From: an uncultured Collinsella sp.
Lineage (GTDB): Bacteria; Actinomycetota; Coriobacteriia; Coriobacteriales; Coriobacteriaceae
Assembly: GCA_900548255.1 (NCBI GenBank)
Contig: URKH01000003.1
Location: forward strand, 1 to 62,582
DNA: 62,582 nucleotides
Direction of reading: 5' to 3'
In this document: piece after piece, positions 27,170-36,577 of the stretch
How positions within the stretch are numbered: position 1 is the stretch's first letter
How the letters are laid out: the number at the start of each line of letters is the position of its first letter
Translations under genes and position numbers: made by a program
Notes under the pieces: generated by a model
The model's database searches: none
What the model saw: only the letters and a program-made list of their open reading frames with translations
Told to the model about the DNA's origin: nothing

Positions 27170-29100
27170 TCGACGAGGAGAACAAGTCCACAACTATGAC
27201 CGAGGCACCGGCTGCCGCCACAGCTGCGCCGGCCCACGCCGCTCCGGCGGGCTCCGCACCTGTGGAACCCGAGGACACCGTGTTCTCCCTGCCTCTTTCG
27301 CATGTAACGCATGATATTTCGGATCTCGCCGATAACGAGGACGAAGAGAATGCCGTAGCGGCGCCCATCGGCGCACATGCTGCGGATCAGCCCACAGCGC
27401 CAGAAGCAACCCCGACGCCAGCTCACTTTGCAGAGCCCGTCGCCGCGGCAATCAACGAGAGCGCTGCGGTGTTTGCGGCACCCGAGCCCGCCGCGCCGGC
27501 GTTTCCCATAGCCCCGTCATCCGAGGTTGCGCCCGCGTCTACGCCGGCGCCCGAGGCAGGGCCATCCCCCGAGGACGGCCCTGCGCCCAAGACCCCGCAG
27601 CCTGCGCCCGCAAGCGAGTCCGATGCCGTGGCCGAGCCCGCCGCCCAGTCGCAAAGCACGCCCGCGCCGTCGCACTTTGCGACACCCGAGCCTATAGACG
27701 TCAGCCCGCAAGACGACGAGTCGACCGCCCGCGTGCCCGAGGAGCCCGACTCTCCGGACACCGGCGATTCCGAATCAAACGCCGAGACCGACACCGTCTC
27801 TCCCGGTGACACAGCCGAGATCGACGTAGCCGCCGTTGAAGCCAAGCTCAAAGACCCCGGCTCGACCATGAGCTTTGAGCCCCTGACCGAGGAGCGCATC
27901 GAGACCGACTCGACCTATGATGCCGGCACCACCACGCAACTCATGTGGGGTGCCCGCTCCGACGTTGGCTGTGTGCGCCCGCACAATGAGGATTCCTACC
28001 TGGTGCAGTCGCCGCTCTTTTGCGTATGCGACGGCATGGGCGGTCACGCCGCCGGCGAGGTAGCCTCTTCCATCGCCGTCGAGACTATTGCCAAGACGGC
28101 CCCGCAGTCCGCCGACGCAGCACGCCTGGCCGCAGCCGTCGAGGCAGCCAACGCCGCCGTAATCGAGGCGGCCCTGAACGGCCTAGGCAAGCCCGGCATG
28201 GGCTGCACAGCCACTTGCGCCTATATCGAAAACGACACGCTCGCCATCGCCCACGTGGGTGACTCTCGCGCCTACCTGCTCCACGAGGGCACGCTCATCC
28301 GCGTGACCCGCGACCACTCCTACGTGGAGGAGCTCGTGGACGCCGGCGAGATCACGGCAGACGAGGCTCGCGTCCACCCCAACCGTTCGGTCATCACCCG
28401 TGCGCTGGGCTCAGACCCCGCCATGTATGCCGACCACTTCACTCTGCATATCGAGGAAGGCGACCGCCTGATCCTGTGCTCTGACGGCCTTTCGAGCATG
28501 ATTCCCGATAGCGATATCGAGAACATCGCCACGCAGTCCTCAACCGCGCAAATCTGCGTCGACAACCTAGTGGACGCGGCGCTTGCCGCCGGCGGCCACG
28601 ACAACGTGACCGTAGTAGTCGTTGACCTGGTTGACGATGGCGTTATGCGCGAGGCGCAACGCGTGCGTCGCCGCAACGTCACCATCGGCGTCGTCTTAGG
28701 TCTCGTCTTGGTGCTGGCGGCTGCCATCTGGGCCTACACGGGTGTCACCGGCTCGTACTACCTGGGTACCTACCAGGGCAATGTCGCCGTCTGGCGCGGT
28801 CTGCCCGGCAAGCCACTCGGACTCAAGCTCCACTGGCTCGAAAGCGAAACCAGTATCAAGCTGTCCGACCTGCCCGAAGACACGCAAAACCGCCTCAAGG
28901 CGGGCATTCCGCAAACAAGTGTCGACGATGCGCAGGACACGATATCCAAGTACCGCCACCAGATCGACGAGGAGCAGACCCGTCAGGTGATCGACGCGCA
29001 AACGATTCGCGACAACACCGACCAGGGATCGACCTCCGAATCAGATTCCGAGAAAACCGCCGAACAGTCCGCCGAGGCCGAAGCCTCCGATAAGAATTAG
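27166..29100 (+). CDS. PP2C-family Ser/Thr phosphatase (PstP type)
   Basis: 644 residues, ATG at 27166 overlapping the FhaB stop. The first 245 residues are an acidic Ala/Pro/Glu-rich, disordered extension not present in typical PstP. The PP2C domain (about 260-495) has all metal-binding motifs: RPHNEDSYLV, CDGMGGHAAGE, HVGDSRAYLL, SDGLSSM and GGHDNVTVVVV. One transmembrane helix (about 510-530, VTIGVVLGLVLVLAAAIWAY) leads to a 105-residue extracytoplasmic tail. It reverses the two kinases of the operon. The long N-terminal tail may itself carry Thr phosphosites for the neighbouring FHA proteins. Confidence 0.93.
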   Translation: MIDEENKSTTMTEAPAAATAAPAHAAPAGSAPVEPEDTVFSLPLSHVTHDISDLADNEDEENAVAAPIGAHAADQPTAPEATPTPAHFAEPVAAAINESAAVFAAPEPAAPAFPIAPSSEVAPASTPAPEAGPSPEDGPAPKTPQPAPASESDAVAEPAAQSQSTPAPSHFATPEPIDVSPQDDESTARVPEEPDSPDTGDSESNAETDTVSPGDTAEIDVAAVEAKLKDPGSTMSFEPLTEERIETDSTYDAGTTTQLMWGARSDVGCVRPHNEDSYLVQSPLFCVCDGMGGHAAGEVASSIAVETIAKTAPQSADAARLAAAVEAANAAVIEAALNGLGKPGMGCTATCAYIENDTLAIAHVGDSRAYLLHEGTLIRVTRDHSYVEELVDAGEITADEARVHPNRSVITRALGSDPAMYADHFTLHIEEGDRLILCSDGLSSMIPDSDIENIATQSSTAQICVDNLVDAALAAGGHDNVTVVVVDLVDDGVMREAQRVRRRNVTIGVVLGLVLVLAAAIWAYTGVTGSYYLGTYQGNVAVWRGLPGKPLGLKLHWLESETSIKLSDLPEDTQNRLKAGIPQTSVDDAQDTISKYRHQIDEEQTRQVIDAQTIRDNTDQGSTSESDSEKTAEQSAEAEASDKN

Positions 29101-29116
29101 AAAGGGAGTGCCGCTT

Positions 29117-31987
29117 ATGAGTCGCCGCAACACCGAACTGCTCTTGCTCATCGCCTCGGCGTTCCCCGTCATCCTGCTGTATGCGATGTACGTCCTCACC
29201 GCGGGCGCTGCCATCTCCTTTGAGACGCTCGCCGTACCGATCGGCCTCTTCGCCGCCTTCGCCGCAGCACATATCGCCGTGCGCATCTTGGCGCCTGGCG
29301 CCGACCCCGCCATCCTGCCCATCGTATTTATACTTTCGGGCATCGGCATCACGTTCGTGACACGCCTCGCCCCCGCTCTCGCCATCTCACAGCTCATCAT
29401 CCTGTTTGTCTCGGTGGCGCTCATGGTGGGAACGCTTGCACTGGTCAGAAACCTCGACGTGGTCATGCGCTACAAGTACACCTTTGGCATTGTCGGCATC
29501 ATTCTGCTGATGCTGCCCATCTTTATCGGCACTACGATCTCGGGCTCCAAGCTGTGGATTCGCATCGCGGGCTTTACCATCCAGCCCGGCGAGTTCGCCA
29601 AGGTCTTTATCGTGCTGTTCCTGGCCGGCTACTTGGCCGAGAACCGCGAGTTGCTCTCCATCTCCAACCGCAAGATCCTGGGCTTTAAGATCCCTCGCCT
29701 GCGACTGCTGCTGCCGCTGTTTGCCGTGTGGGGTGTGTGCCTGCTCGTCGTCGTCTTCGAACGCGACCTGGGTTCGGCCGTACTGTTCTACACCATCTTC
29801 TTGCTGATGCTCTACGTTGCCACGGGACGATTCTCGTATGTCGTTATCGGCCTTGCGCTCTTAGCCGTTGGAGCCGTGGGCGCCTACAAGTTCCTGTCTC
29901 ACGTTCAGGTACGTTTCCAGGTTTGGGTCGATCCTTTTAAGGACGCCCAGGGCCAGGGCTACCAGATCGTCCAGTCGCTCTTCTCGCTTGCCGATGGCGG
30001 TCTGGTCGGTGTTGGCATCGGCAACGGCATGGCCAACAACATCCCCGTCGTCGAGTCCGACTTTATCTTCTCGGCTATCGGCGAGGAGATGGGCCTTTTG
30101 GGCGGCGGCGCCGTGCTCATCCTGTTTATGCTCTTTGCCGTGCGTGGCCTCACCACGGCTGCCCGCGCTAAATCCGACCTCGCAGCCTTTAGTGCCACGG
30201 GCCTTACGGCCGCCATCAGCTTCCAGGCCTTCTTGATCGTTGGCGGCGTAACCCGCCTGATCCCGCTGACCGGCGTCACCCTGCCTTTTATGAGCCAGGG
30301 CGGCTCCTCGCTGCTGGCGAGCTTTATCATCGTCGCGCTTCTGCTGCGCGCCGGTGACGAGGCAACCGGACGCGAGGCAGAGCTTACCGGCACCGGCACC
30401 ATGGCCGCCATCACCGATGATCAGGTCGCATCTGCCGCCGCCCCGACGGGCACGCGCTTTGCCACCTCGTCTTCCTACGGCAGTGGCAGCCATTCCGTCG
30501 GCTCGCGCATGCGCCGCCGCCTGCTCGACACGCCTGAATCCGGTGTGCTCGGCCGCGTTGCGCTCGCCAACCGTCTAACCCGTGCGGTGCTAGCCTTTAC
30601 GGCGCTGTTTGCCATCCTTATCGGCAACCTCACCTATGTCCAGGTCATCAAGGCCAAGGACTATCAGGATATGCCGACCAACAACCACACCATCGCCCGC
30701 TCCAAGTACATCCAGCGCGGCTCCATCATCACGTCCGACGGCGTGACGCTGGCCGAGTCGCTGCAGCAGGAGGACGGCACCTACGTACGCTCCTACCCCA
30801 ACGGCAACCTGGCAGCGCACGTGGTTGGCTACGTGAGCCAGCAGTTTGGCACCACCGCCATCGAGAGTGTCATGAACGACACGCTCACCGGCTCCAAGGA
30901 TTACTCCAGCTGGAACAACGCCATCGCGTCGCTCGCGGGCCAGACCCAGCCGGGCAACACCGCCAAGCTCACCATCGACTCGCGTATCCAGACAGCTGCC
31001 GAGCAGGCACTCAAGGGCTTTAAGGGCGCTGTAGTGGTCATCGACCCGCGTACCGGCGCGGTACTCGCATGTGCCAGCTCGCCCACCTACGACAACACCA
31101 ACATCGACGCCCTGCTGCAGGCGGGCGGCGGCGAGGACGGCTCCATGTACAATCGCGCCATGGACGCGCTGTACACGCCGGGCTCCACGTTTAAGGTCGT
31201 TACGCTTTCCGCGGCACTCGAGACCGGTACCGCCAGCCTTACCAGCACCTACCAGGCGCCCGGCTCCATGGACATCGGCAACGCACCGGTCATCAACTAT
31301 GCCAACGAGAGCTACGGCACCATCAGCCTGCAGCAGGCCTTTGCCGTGTCCTCCAACGTCGTCTTTGGCCAGGTGGCAAACGAAGTTGGCGCAAACACGC
31401 TCGTGCAGTTTACCAACGCCTTTGGCTACGGCCAAGAGCTCGGCCAGGACCTGACCTCCACGGCCTCCATCATGGCCGACCCGTCGCTCATGACCGAGTG
31501 GGAGACCGCCTGGGCCGGCGCCGGCCAGCCTGTCGGCATGGACCACACGCCCGGCCCGCAGACCACCGTCATGCAAAACGCCGTGATTGCCGCCGCCATC
31601 GCTAACAGTGGCGTGGTCATGGACCCGTACTTTGTAGCCCAGGTACTCGCCCCAGACGGAACCGTGGTTAAGACCACGCAGTCCCGCTCGCTGGGCCAGG
31701 CTGTCAGCTCTGCCACGGCCGACCAGGTCAAGCAGGCCATGCTCGCCGTCGTCCAGTCCGGTACCGGCACCGATGCCCAGGTCCCCGGCGTCAAGGTCGC
31801 CGGCAAGACCGGCTCGGCCGAGATCGGCGGCACCAACGTCAACTCGATGTTCGTTGGCTTTGCACCTTACGATTCACCCACGGTCGCCATCTCGGTGGCC
31901 TTGGAGGATTACGACAAACACGACGTCAAGGCGGCCAAGATTGCCGGCATCGTCCTGACCGCGGCGCTCGCCGCACAGGGAGCGTGA
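29117..31987 (+). CDS. Fused SEDS glycosyltransferase (FtsW/RodA) and class B PBP transpeptidase
   Basis: 956 residues in one uninterrupted frame. ATG at 29117 is 9 nt after GGGAG; an in-frame GTG at 29108 is too close to it. Residues 1-430 are a SEDS polymerase with ten-odd helices and the family signatures GSKLWIRIAGFTIQPGEFAK, WVDPFKDAQGQGYQIVQSL, VVESDFIFSAIGEEMGLLG and LPFMSQGGSSLLASF. After a Ser/Gly linker comes a single membrane helix and a PBP dimerisation region. The penicillin-binding domain follows with SxxK in TPGSTFKV, SxN in AVSSNVVFG and KTG in VAGKTGSAEIGG. In most actinobacteria these are two adjacent genes (FtsW-PbpA). Here polymerase and crosslinker are locked 1:1. It sits between the phosphatase and PknB. 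Confidence 0.95.
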   Translation: MSRRNTELLLLIASAFPVILLYAMYVLTAGAAISFETLAVPIGLFAAFAAAHIAVRILAPGADPAILPIVFILSGIGITFVTRLAPALAISQLIILFVSVALMVGTLALVRNLDVVMRYKYTFGIVGIILLMLPIFIGTTISGSKLWIRIAGFTIQPGEFAKVFIVLFLAGYLAENRELLSISNRKILGFKIPRLRLLLPLFAVWGVCLLVVVFERDLGSAVLFYTIFLLMLYVATGRFSYVVIGLALLAVGAVGAYKFLSHVQVRFQVWVDPFKDAQGQGYQIVQSLFSLADGGLVGVGIGNGMANNIPVVESDFIFSAIGEEMGLLGGGAVLILFMLFAVRGLTTAARAKSDLAAFSATGLTAAISFQAFLIVGGVTRLIPLTGVTLPFMSQGGSSLLASFIIVALLLRAGDEATGREAELTGTGTMAAITDDQVASAAAPTGTRFATSSSYGSGSHSVGSRMRRRLLDTPESGVLGRVALANRLTRAVLAFTALFAILIGNLTYVQVIKAKDYQDMPTNNHTIARSKYIQRGSIITSDGVTLAESLQQEDGTYVRSYPNGNLAAHVVGYVSQQFGTTAIESVMNDTLTGSKDYSSWNNAIASLAGQTQPGNTAKLTIDSRIQTAAEQALKGFKGAVVVIDPRTGAVLACASSPTYDNTNIDALLQAGGGEDGSMYNRAMDALYTPGSTFKVVTLSAALETGTASLTSTYQAPGSMDIGNAPVINYANESYGTISLQQAFAVSSNVVFGQVANEVGANTLVQFTNAFGYGQELGQDLTSTASIMADPSLMTEWETAWAGAGQPVGMDHTPGPQTTVMQNAVIAAAIANSGVVMDPYFVAQVLAPDGTVVKTTQSRSLGQAVSSATADQVKQAMLAVVQSGTGTDAQVPGVKVAGKTGSAEIGGTNVNSMFVGFAPYDSPTVAISVALEDYDKHDVKAAKIAGIVLTAALAAQGA

Positions 31988-32119
31988 TGCCCATGATCGA
32001 ATCGGACACCCGAGGCGCGCCGCGGCCGAAGAGTTAGCGGCAACGCGCCACACGGCCCCAGCGGCCACATCGTAGGTACTACACACATCGTTGAGCGAAT
32101 AGTTATGTTAGGAGCAGGA

Positions 32120-34081
32120 ATGGAACAGAGGGTCCTCGGGGGAAGATACCTCCTCAAGGATAAGGTGGGGACAGGCGGTATGGCGACCGTCTACCGTGCA
32201 CAGGACCAGGTCCTCGACCGCACGGTAGCCGTCAAGATCATGCTGCCACAGTATGCTGGCGACGCAACCTTCGCCGCACGCTTTAAGCAGGAGGCCCAGG
32301 CAGCAGCCGGTCTCTCCTCCCCCTATATCGTGGGCGTCTACGATTGGGGCAAGGACGGCGACACCTATTACATCGTCATGGAGTACCTGCGCGGTACCGA
32401 CCTTAAGAGCGGAATCAAGAGCCACGGTGCCCTCGACCCCAAGAAGGTCGCCCAGATCGGATCGCAGATCAGCTCTGCACTCTCGGTCGCCCACAAGCAC
32501 GAGATCATCCACCGCGACATCAAGCCGCAGAACATCATGGTGCTGCCCGACGGCAACATCAAGGTCATGGACTTTGGCATCGCGCGCGCCAAGAACAGCC
32601 ACCTCACGCAAGACAACAACGTGCTGGGAACCGCCCACTACGTCAGCCCCGAGCAGACCCGCGGTCAGGACCTCGGCCCCACCTCGGATATCTACTCGCT
32701 GGGCGTCGTGATGTATGAGTGCGCCACCGGCCGCGTTCCCTTTGACGGTGACGACGCTATCTCGGTCGCACTCAAGCAGGTCAACGAGCTGCCTATTCCG
32801 CCGAGCCAGATCAACTCCGGTGTCGATGCCGACCTTGAGCGCATCATCCTTAAGTGCATGGAGAAGGACCCGGCAAACCGCTTCCAGACCGCCGACGAGC
32901 TGCGTCAGGTGCTCAACAGCTACCTGTCCGGTCGTGCCGTCAACATTTCAGAGCCCACGCGCATCATCGGTGCCCCCGGTGAGCTGGGCGCCACCAAGAC
33001 TCGCGAGCTTTCCGATCAGACGCGCGCCATGGTGCGTCCCGTCTCGGGCGTGAGCGGCCAGAATACCGCCCGTAGCTCGGTTTCGGGCTCCACCGGCTCC
33101 TACGAGGTCGAAAAGCCCAAGTCCAACAAAAACAAGATCATCGCCGCCGTGGTGGCAGCTGTTGCCGTCATCGGCATCGTGGTGGCCTTTGCCACAGGAC
33201 TCTTTGGCGACGAACAGGTCACCGTGCCCGACGTGCTGGGCAAGGACCAGCAGACTGCCGTCGAGCTGATCAAGGAGGAAGGCCTTGAGGTCGGCACCAT
33301 CGACCAGAGCTATAACGACGATGTCGACGAGGGCAAGGTTGCCGAGCAGACCCCCAACGGCAACACCAAGAAGCCCAAAGGCACCAAGGTGAACCTGGTG
33401 ATCTCCAAGGGCCCCAAGCCCTCCGAGAAGGTTGAGGTTCCCCAGCTTCTCGGTCTAACCAAGGACCAGGCAGAGGCGGCACTGGCAAGCGTTGGCCTAA
33501 AGGGCAACGCCACCGAGGAGGCCAACGAGGCCGATGAGGGCCAGGTCTTTGAGCAGGGCACCGAAGCCGGTAAGGAAGTCGAGAAGGGCACGACCATCTC
33601 GTACAAGGTCTCGAGCGGCCCGGATACCACGTCCGTCCCCGACCTGACCGACATGACCGAGGCCCAGGCGCGAAACGCCCTCGATATGGCAGGCTTTGGC
33701 GTCGACGTGAGCTACCAGGAGAACGACTCGGTTACCGAGGGCACCGTGATCAGCTGGAACCCCAGCGGCAAGCAGAAGCCCGGTGCCACGATTACCGTCG
33801 TCATTGCCAAGAAGTCCGGCAAGGCCAGCGTTCCGGGCAACCTGTACGGCAAGAGCATCTCTGCCGCCGTCACCGCGCTCAACAACGCCGGTTTCTATAA
33901 CATTGGCTTCTGTGACCAGAACGGCAATCCCGTGAGCGGTAACGAGGATGCCACCGTTACGGGCGTCTCCCCCACCGGCAAGCAGTCCACCGACAGCACG
34001 ATTACGCTGACGGTTGCACTTTCTGGCTCGGGCTCGGGTTCGGGCACGAGCACGGGCGACGATTCCGGTACGACCAACTAG
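32120..34081 (+). CDS. pknB: PASTA-domain Ser/Thr kinase
   Basis: 653 residues from the ATG at 32120, preferred because AGGAG lies 5-6 nt upstream; an ATG at 32105 is in frame without one. Kinase domain: GTGGMATVYRA (17-27), K39 in VAVKIM, HRDIKPQN at 131-138, DFG at 151-153, GTAHYVSPEQ. A juxtamembrane linker is followed by one membrane helix around 345-365 (KIIAAVVAAVAVIGIVVAFA). Outside are four PASTA repeats beginning VTVPDVLGKDQQ, VEVPQLLGLTKDQA, TSVPDLTDMTEAQA and ASVPGNLYGKS, which bind muropeptides/lipid II. It ends in a Gly/Ser/Thr tail. It is the last gene of the division operon and is followed by a strong terminator. Confidence 0.96.
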   Translation: MEQRVLGGRYLLKDKVGTGGMATVYRAQDQVLDRTVAVKIMLPQYAGDATFAARFKQEAQAAAGLSSPYIVGVYDWGKDGDTYYIVMEYLRGTDLKSGIKSHGALDPKKVAQIGSQISSALSVAHKHEIIHRDIKPQNIMVLPDGNIKVMDFGIARAKNSHLTQDNNVLGTAHYVSPEQTRGQDLGPTSDIYSLGVVMYECATGRVPFDGDDAISVALKQVNELPIPPSQINSGVDADLERIILKCMEKDPANRFQTADELRQVLNSYLSGRAVNISEPTRIIGAPGELGATKTRELSDQTRAMVRPVSGVSGQNTARSSVSGSTGSYEVEKPKSNKNKIIAAVVAAVAVIGIVVAFATGLFGDEQVTVPDVLGKDQQTAVELIKEEGLEVGTIDQSYNDDVDEGKVAEQTPNGNTKKPKGTKVNLVISKGPKPSEKVEVPQLLGLTKDQAEAALASVGLKGNATEEANEADEGQVFEQGTEAGKEVEKGTTISYKVSSGPDTTSVPDLTDMTEAQARNALDMAGFGVDVSYQENDSVTEGTVISWNPSGKQKPGATITVVIAKKSGKASVPGNLYGKSISAAVTALNNAGFYNIGFCDQNGNPVSGNEDATVTGVSPTGKQSTDSTITLTVALSGSGSGSGTSTGDDSGTTN

Positions 34082-34133
34082 TCGCCACCCAACCGCTCAT
34101 TACGGCTCTCGCCGCAAACATATTCGCTCACAG

Positions 34134-34172
34134 GCGCCCGCTTGCTCCCCCAGCAAGCGGGCGCTTCATTTT
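34134..34172 (+). terminator. Intrinsic terminator of the division operon
   Basis: Perfect 13-bp stem (GCGCCCGCTTGCT at 34134-34146 with its complement at 34152-34164) and a 5-nt loop, followed by TTCATTTTT. It lies 53 nt after the pknB stop. Confidence 0.9.
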
Positions 34173-34193
34173 TGACATGGCATTGAACCAGAA

Positions 34194-34222
34194 GAGCCCG
34201 GCACCGCTGCGGTACCGGGCTC
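34194..34222 (-). terminator. Terminator of the ancestral tRNA-Arg gene
   Basis: GAGCCCGG (34194-34201) pairs with CCGGGCTC (34215-34222), with an inner ACCG/CGGT stem. It lies just beyond the displaced tRNA 3' end (34231-34278), reading on the minus strand, as expected if the tRNA gene once ended here before integration. Confidence 0.6.
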
Positions 34223-34230
34223 GATATTCC

Positions 34231-34278
34231 TCTGGTGCCCCCGGGCGGATTCGAACCGTCGACACCCGCTTTAGGAGA
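34231..34278. repeat. attL: displaced tRNA-Arg 3' end
   Basis: 48 bp identical to 47775-47822, covering the anticodon-loop side, T-arm, acceptor strand and CCA of tRNA-Arg(CCT) on the minus strand. Outside the repeat the sequences differ completely. Integrase starts 190 nt away. The 34279-34469 stretch has no gene. Confidence 0.92.
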
Positions 34279-34469
34279 TATGATTTAATGCTACCCCCTA
34301 CCATTCATCAAGCATCATTGAACATCATATAACCGCAGATAAACATAGCAGTTTGCGTCTTTTGCCTCCGGTAGCTGCGCCTATGCTTTTACAAACATAT
34401 TACTAACGGCTTTAGCTAAACTGCACTCAATGAATTGTTGAAAACTATTCAAAGAAACGGAGTGCAAAG

Positions 34470-35717
34470 ATGTCAGAACAGCCACTCATTAGCGGAAGAG
34501 GCACGTGTTGGAAAGACAAGAGATCACCTAACACCTATCGCTATTATTTTTCCCTTGGAGTCAAGGACCCGAAGACAGGGCGCTACAAACGATCCCCAAC
34601 TTATACGGTTCGTTGCAAGACTAAAACAGAAGCTAAGGCTGCAATGCAGGCCAAGCTGGCTGAAATCAACTCCTCTGGCACGATCACTAAAACTAAAAAG
34701 CCCACTTTGCTTGCGTCCTACTGCTGGGCCTTTCATGAAAATAGGGACACCGAGCTTGTGCCAACGAGCTATGAAAGAGAAGCGTACGATTGCAGGCATA
34801 TCGAAGACCTATTCGGTGCGTTTCAGTCAATTGAGGGGCTAACTCCCGATCTAATCGAAGAAGCATATGCCGAAGCTCGTCGTACGGGAAAATACAAACC
34901 ATCAGAGCTTGTACGAATCAATTCAAAACTGCGTCAGATTCTGTCGAATGCAGTCGCAAAGAGAATAATTGACCGAAACCCCTGCGCTACCGTTCATGTT
35001 CGCAGACCACGCAACAAAAGAGAATCACTGACAATCGACCAAGTAGCTACCCTATGCACACATCTTCAACACATTGAGCTCACCGCCGAAGCTGTTGGTA
35101 CGCTAGTACTAGTGTATACGGGTATGCGGAAAGGCGAGATGCTGGGCCTCGAATGGCGCGATTGGGACCCTGCCAATAAAACCTTGAAAATTGACAGGCA
35201 GTACACCAACGACCATGAACTGAGGGCACCCAAGTCACAAGAAAGCCAACGCAAAATCCCCGTTGGAGAAACCTTGGCCGAACGCCTTCAATCATGGTCA
35301 GCCATACAAAAAGAGCTCCTGGCCTCTCTGGGGCTGTCCCAGACTGGCAGCACTCCCATCATTAGCGATATTGCTGTCAAGCAGGGGGTCCCTACTGTCT
35401 GTCACATGAAAAACTACATCTTCAACCATTGGTTTCGCGATTTCGCAGTTAGCTGTAATCTTGGAATCTATGAGCCGAACAATTCGACTGGCGGAAAACT
35501 ATATAAGGGCATCTGCCCGCATCAGCTCAGGCATTGTGTAAGCACTTTTATGCTGGCGAACGGATCGGACGTTAGAAGCGTGCAAGGTATTCTTGGCCAC
35601 GCGGACCCCAATATCACGCTCAAAACGTATACAAGCCTCGTTCAACAATCAGAAATAAAAGCAGTTAAAGGCTACGAAGACTTCATCAACGCCTATATAC
35701 AGAAAAGCGAGAAATAG
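34470..35717 (+). CDS. Tyrosine recombinase (integrase)
   Basis: 415 residues. An N-terminal arm-binding region (residues 1-70, SLGVKDPKTGRYKRSPTYTV) and core-binding domain (about 80-180) precede the catalytic domain. Catalytic residues visible are R220 in VYTGMRKGEMLGLEW, Lys in KSQESQRKIPV, HQLRH (HxxR), His in LGHAD and the nucleophile Tyr in TLKTYTS near residue 387. It recombines attP with the tRNA-Arg 3' end; the attL repeat lies 190 nt upstream, the usual arrangement. ATG at 34470 after a short purine-rich stretch (GAAACGGAG). Confidence 0.95.
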   Translation: MSEQPLISGRGTCWKDKRSPNTYRYYFSLGVKDPKTGRYKRSPTYTVRCKTKTEAKAAMQAKLAEINSSGTITKTKKPTLLASYCWAFHENRDTELVPTSYEREAYDCRHIEDLFGAFQSIEGLTPDLIEEAYAEARRTGKYKPSELVRINSKLRQILSNAVAKRIIDRNPCATVHVRRPRNKRESLTIDQVATLCTHLQHIELTAEAVGTLVLVYTGMRKGEMLGLEWRDWDPANKTLKIDRQYTNDHELRAPKSQESQRKIPVGETLAERLQSWSAIQKELLASLGLSQTGSTPIISDIAVKQGVPTVCHMKNYIFNHWFRDFAVSCNLGIYEPNNSTGGKLYKGICPHQLRHCVSTFMLANGSDVRSVQGILGHADPNITLKTYTSLVQQSEIKAVKGYEDFINAYIQKSEK

Positions 35718-35861
35718 CATGTCATTCATTCATCGTTTCATCAATAATATTACGGTACTATACTACTATTTCCGCAGGTAGACGCTTTATTTGATTGACA
35801 TCTAATGAGTTTTAATAGATTCTAAAGCTGTCAGATGGCTACGCATGTAGTCATAAAAACC

Positions 35862-35913
35862 GGCCCCCCAAGTGCTTATGAACCTGGTAAGTCTTACAAG
35901 CACAGGGAGGGCC
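35862..35913 (+). promoter_or_regulatory. Imperfect hairpin in the leader of the xis-like gene
   Basis: GGCC plus GTGCTT (35862-35877) face AAGCAC plus GGGCC (35898-35913), with internal mismatches. It lies between integrase and the next gene, directly before the AAAGGA ribosome site. It may terminate or attenuate read-through. Confidence 0.35.
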
Positions 35914-35935
35914 CTCATTGAAAGGATAGCTCATC

Positions 35936-36181
35936 ATGGCTACTCCACAGATTAGCACTCAGGCGTCCACACCGACTTTCCCCACTGGTGCCGCTCAGTG
36001 CGATCGGTTACTCCGCGTTAACGATATCCGCGAACTCACTGGCTGGAGCGAAAACACCGCGCGCAAGTTTATGCGCGAGTCCGGCAAGCTCATCCAAATC
36101 CATCGCTCGAATTACATGTTTGAAAGCTCATTCTATGAGCTTTTCAAGCAGCTTGAAGGTCGTACCGCCCACCTTGACTAG
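35936..36181 (+). CDS. Small excisionase-like DNA-binding protein
   Basis: 81 residues. The region RLLRVNDIRELTGWSENTAR, then KFMRESG and YMFESSFYELFKQL, has the length and helix-turn-helix/wing pattern of AlpA/Xis-type winged-helix proteins. These bend DNA at att sites and set the direction of recombination. It lies 220 nt downstream of integrase in the same orientation. The first 20 residues are Thr/Ser/Pro-rich and probably disordered. ATG at 35936, AAAGGA 11 nt upstream. Confidence 0.7.
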   Translation: MATPQISTQASTPTFPTGAAQCDRLLRVNDIRELTGWSENTARKFMRESGKLIQIHRSNYMFESSFYELFKQLEGRTAHLD

Positions 36182-36190
36182 GCGGTAAAC

Positions 36191-36577
36191 ATGAGCGAGC
36201 TACCGTCAATTTCCGACATATTCAACGATGATGTTACCGAGCAACGAAAGATTATAGAGAAAATGGATAAAGCTATTTTTATTTCAGTGCCCGAGTGGGC
36301 GTGCTGCGTCACCACCGTTGCCGCCGAGCGTCTCATCCTCGGCCTCGTATGGAAGTTTGGAAAACCTTCCAAAAACAAACGGCCCATGGGCTTTTGCGCT
36401 AGAAGCAAATGGATTGAGGATCACTACCACTTGAGCAAGAACACGATATCCCGAGCCTATACTTCTCTAAAGGATAAGGGGCATATTCAAAAAACTGGTG
36501 ATGGCAGCTGGATGCTTAATTACGCTGCAATCTACCGCGCCGCGATCGAAAACGCTTGGGAGCCCCCGAAATCTTAA
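36191..36577 (+). CDS. Winged-helix protein, possible replication/regulatory factor
   Basis: 128 residues, starting 9 nt after the Xis-like gene. RPMGFCARSKWIEDHYHLSK with NTISRAYTSLKDKGHIQKTG is a helix-turn-helix with wing as in plasmid replication initiators and GntR-like proteins. The N-terminal half has CCVTTVAAERLILGLVWKFG. It could be a reduced Rep protein of the element or a regulator; no catalytic region is present. A neighbouring origin was not identified. Confidence 0.6.
   Translation: MSELPSISDIFNDDVTEQRKIIEKMDKAIFISVPEWACCVTTVAAERLILGLVWKFGKPSKNKRPMGFCARSKWIEDHYHLSKNTISRAYTSLKDKGHIQKTGDGSWMLNYAAIYRAAIENAWEPPKS

Noticed and set aside
34364..34376. GCCTCCGGTAGCT near attL resembling the 5' end of tRNA-Arg
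   Set aside because: It is in the opposite orientation to the tRNA fragment, needs an inserted base and has no further match; probably chance.
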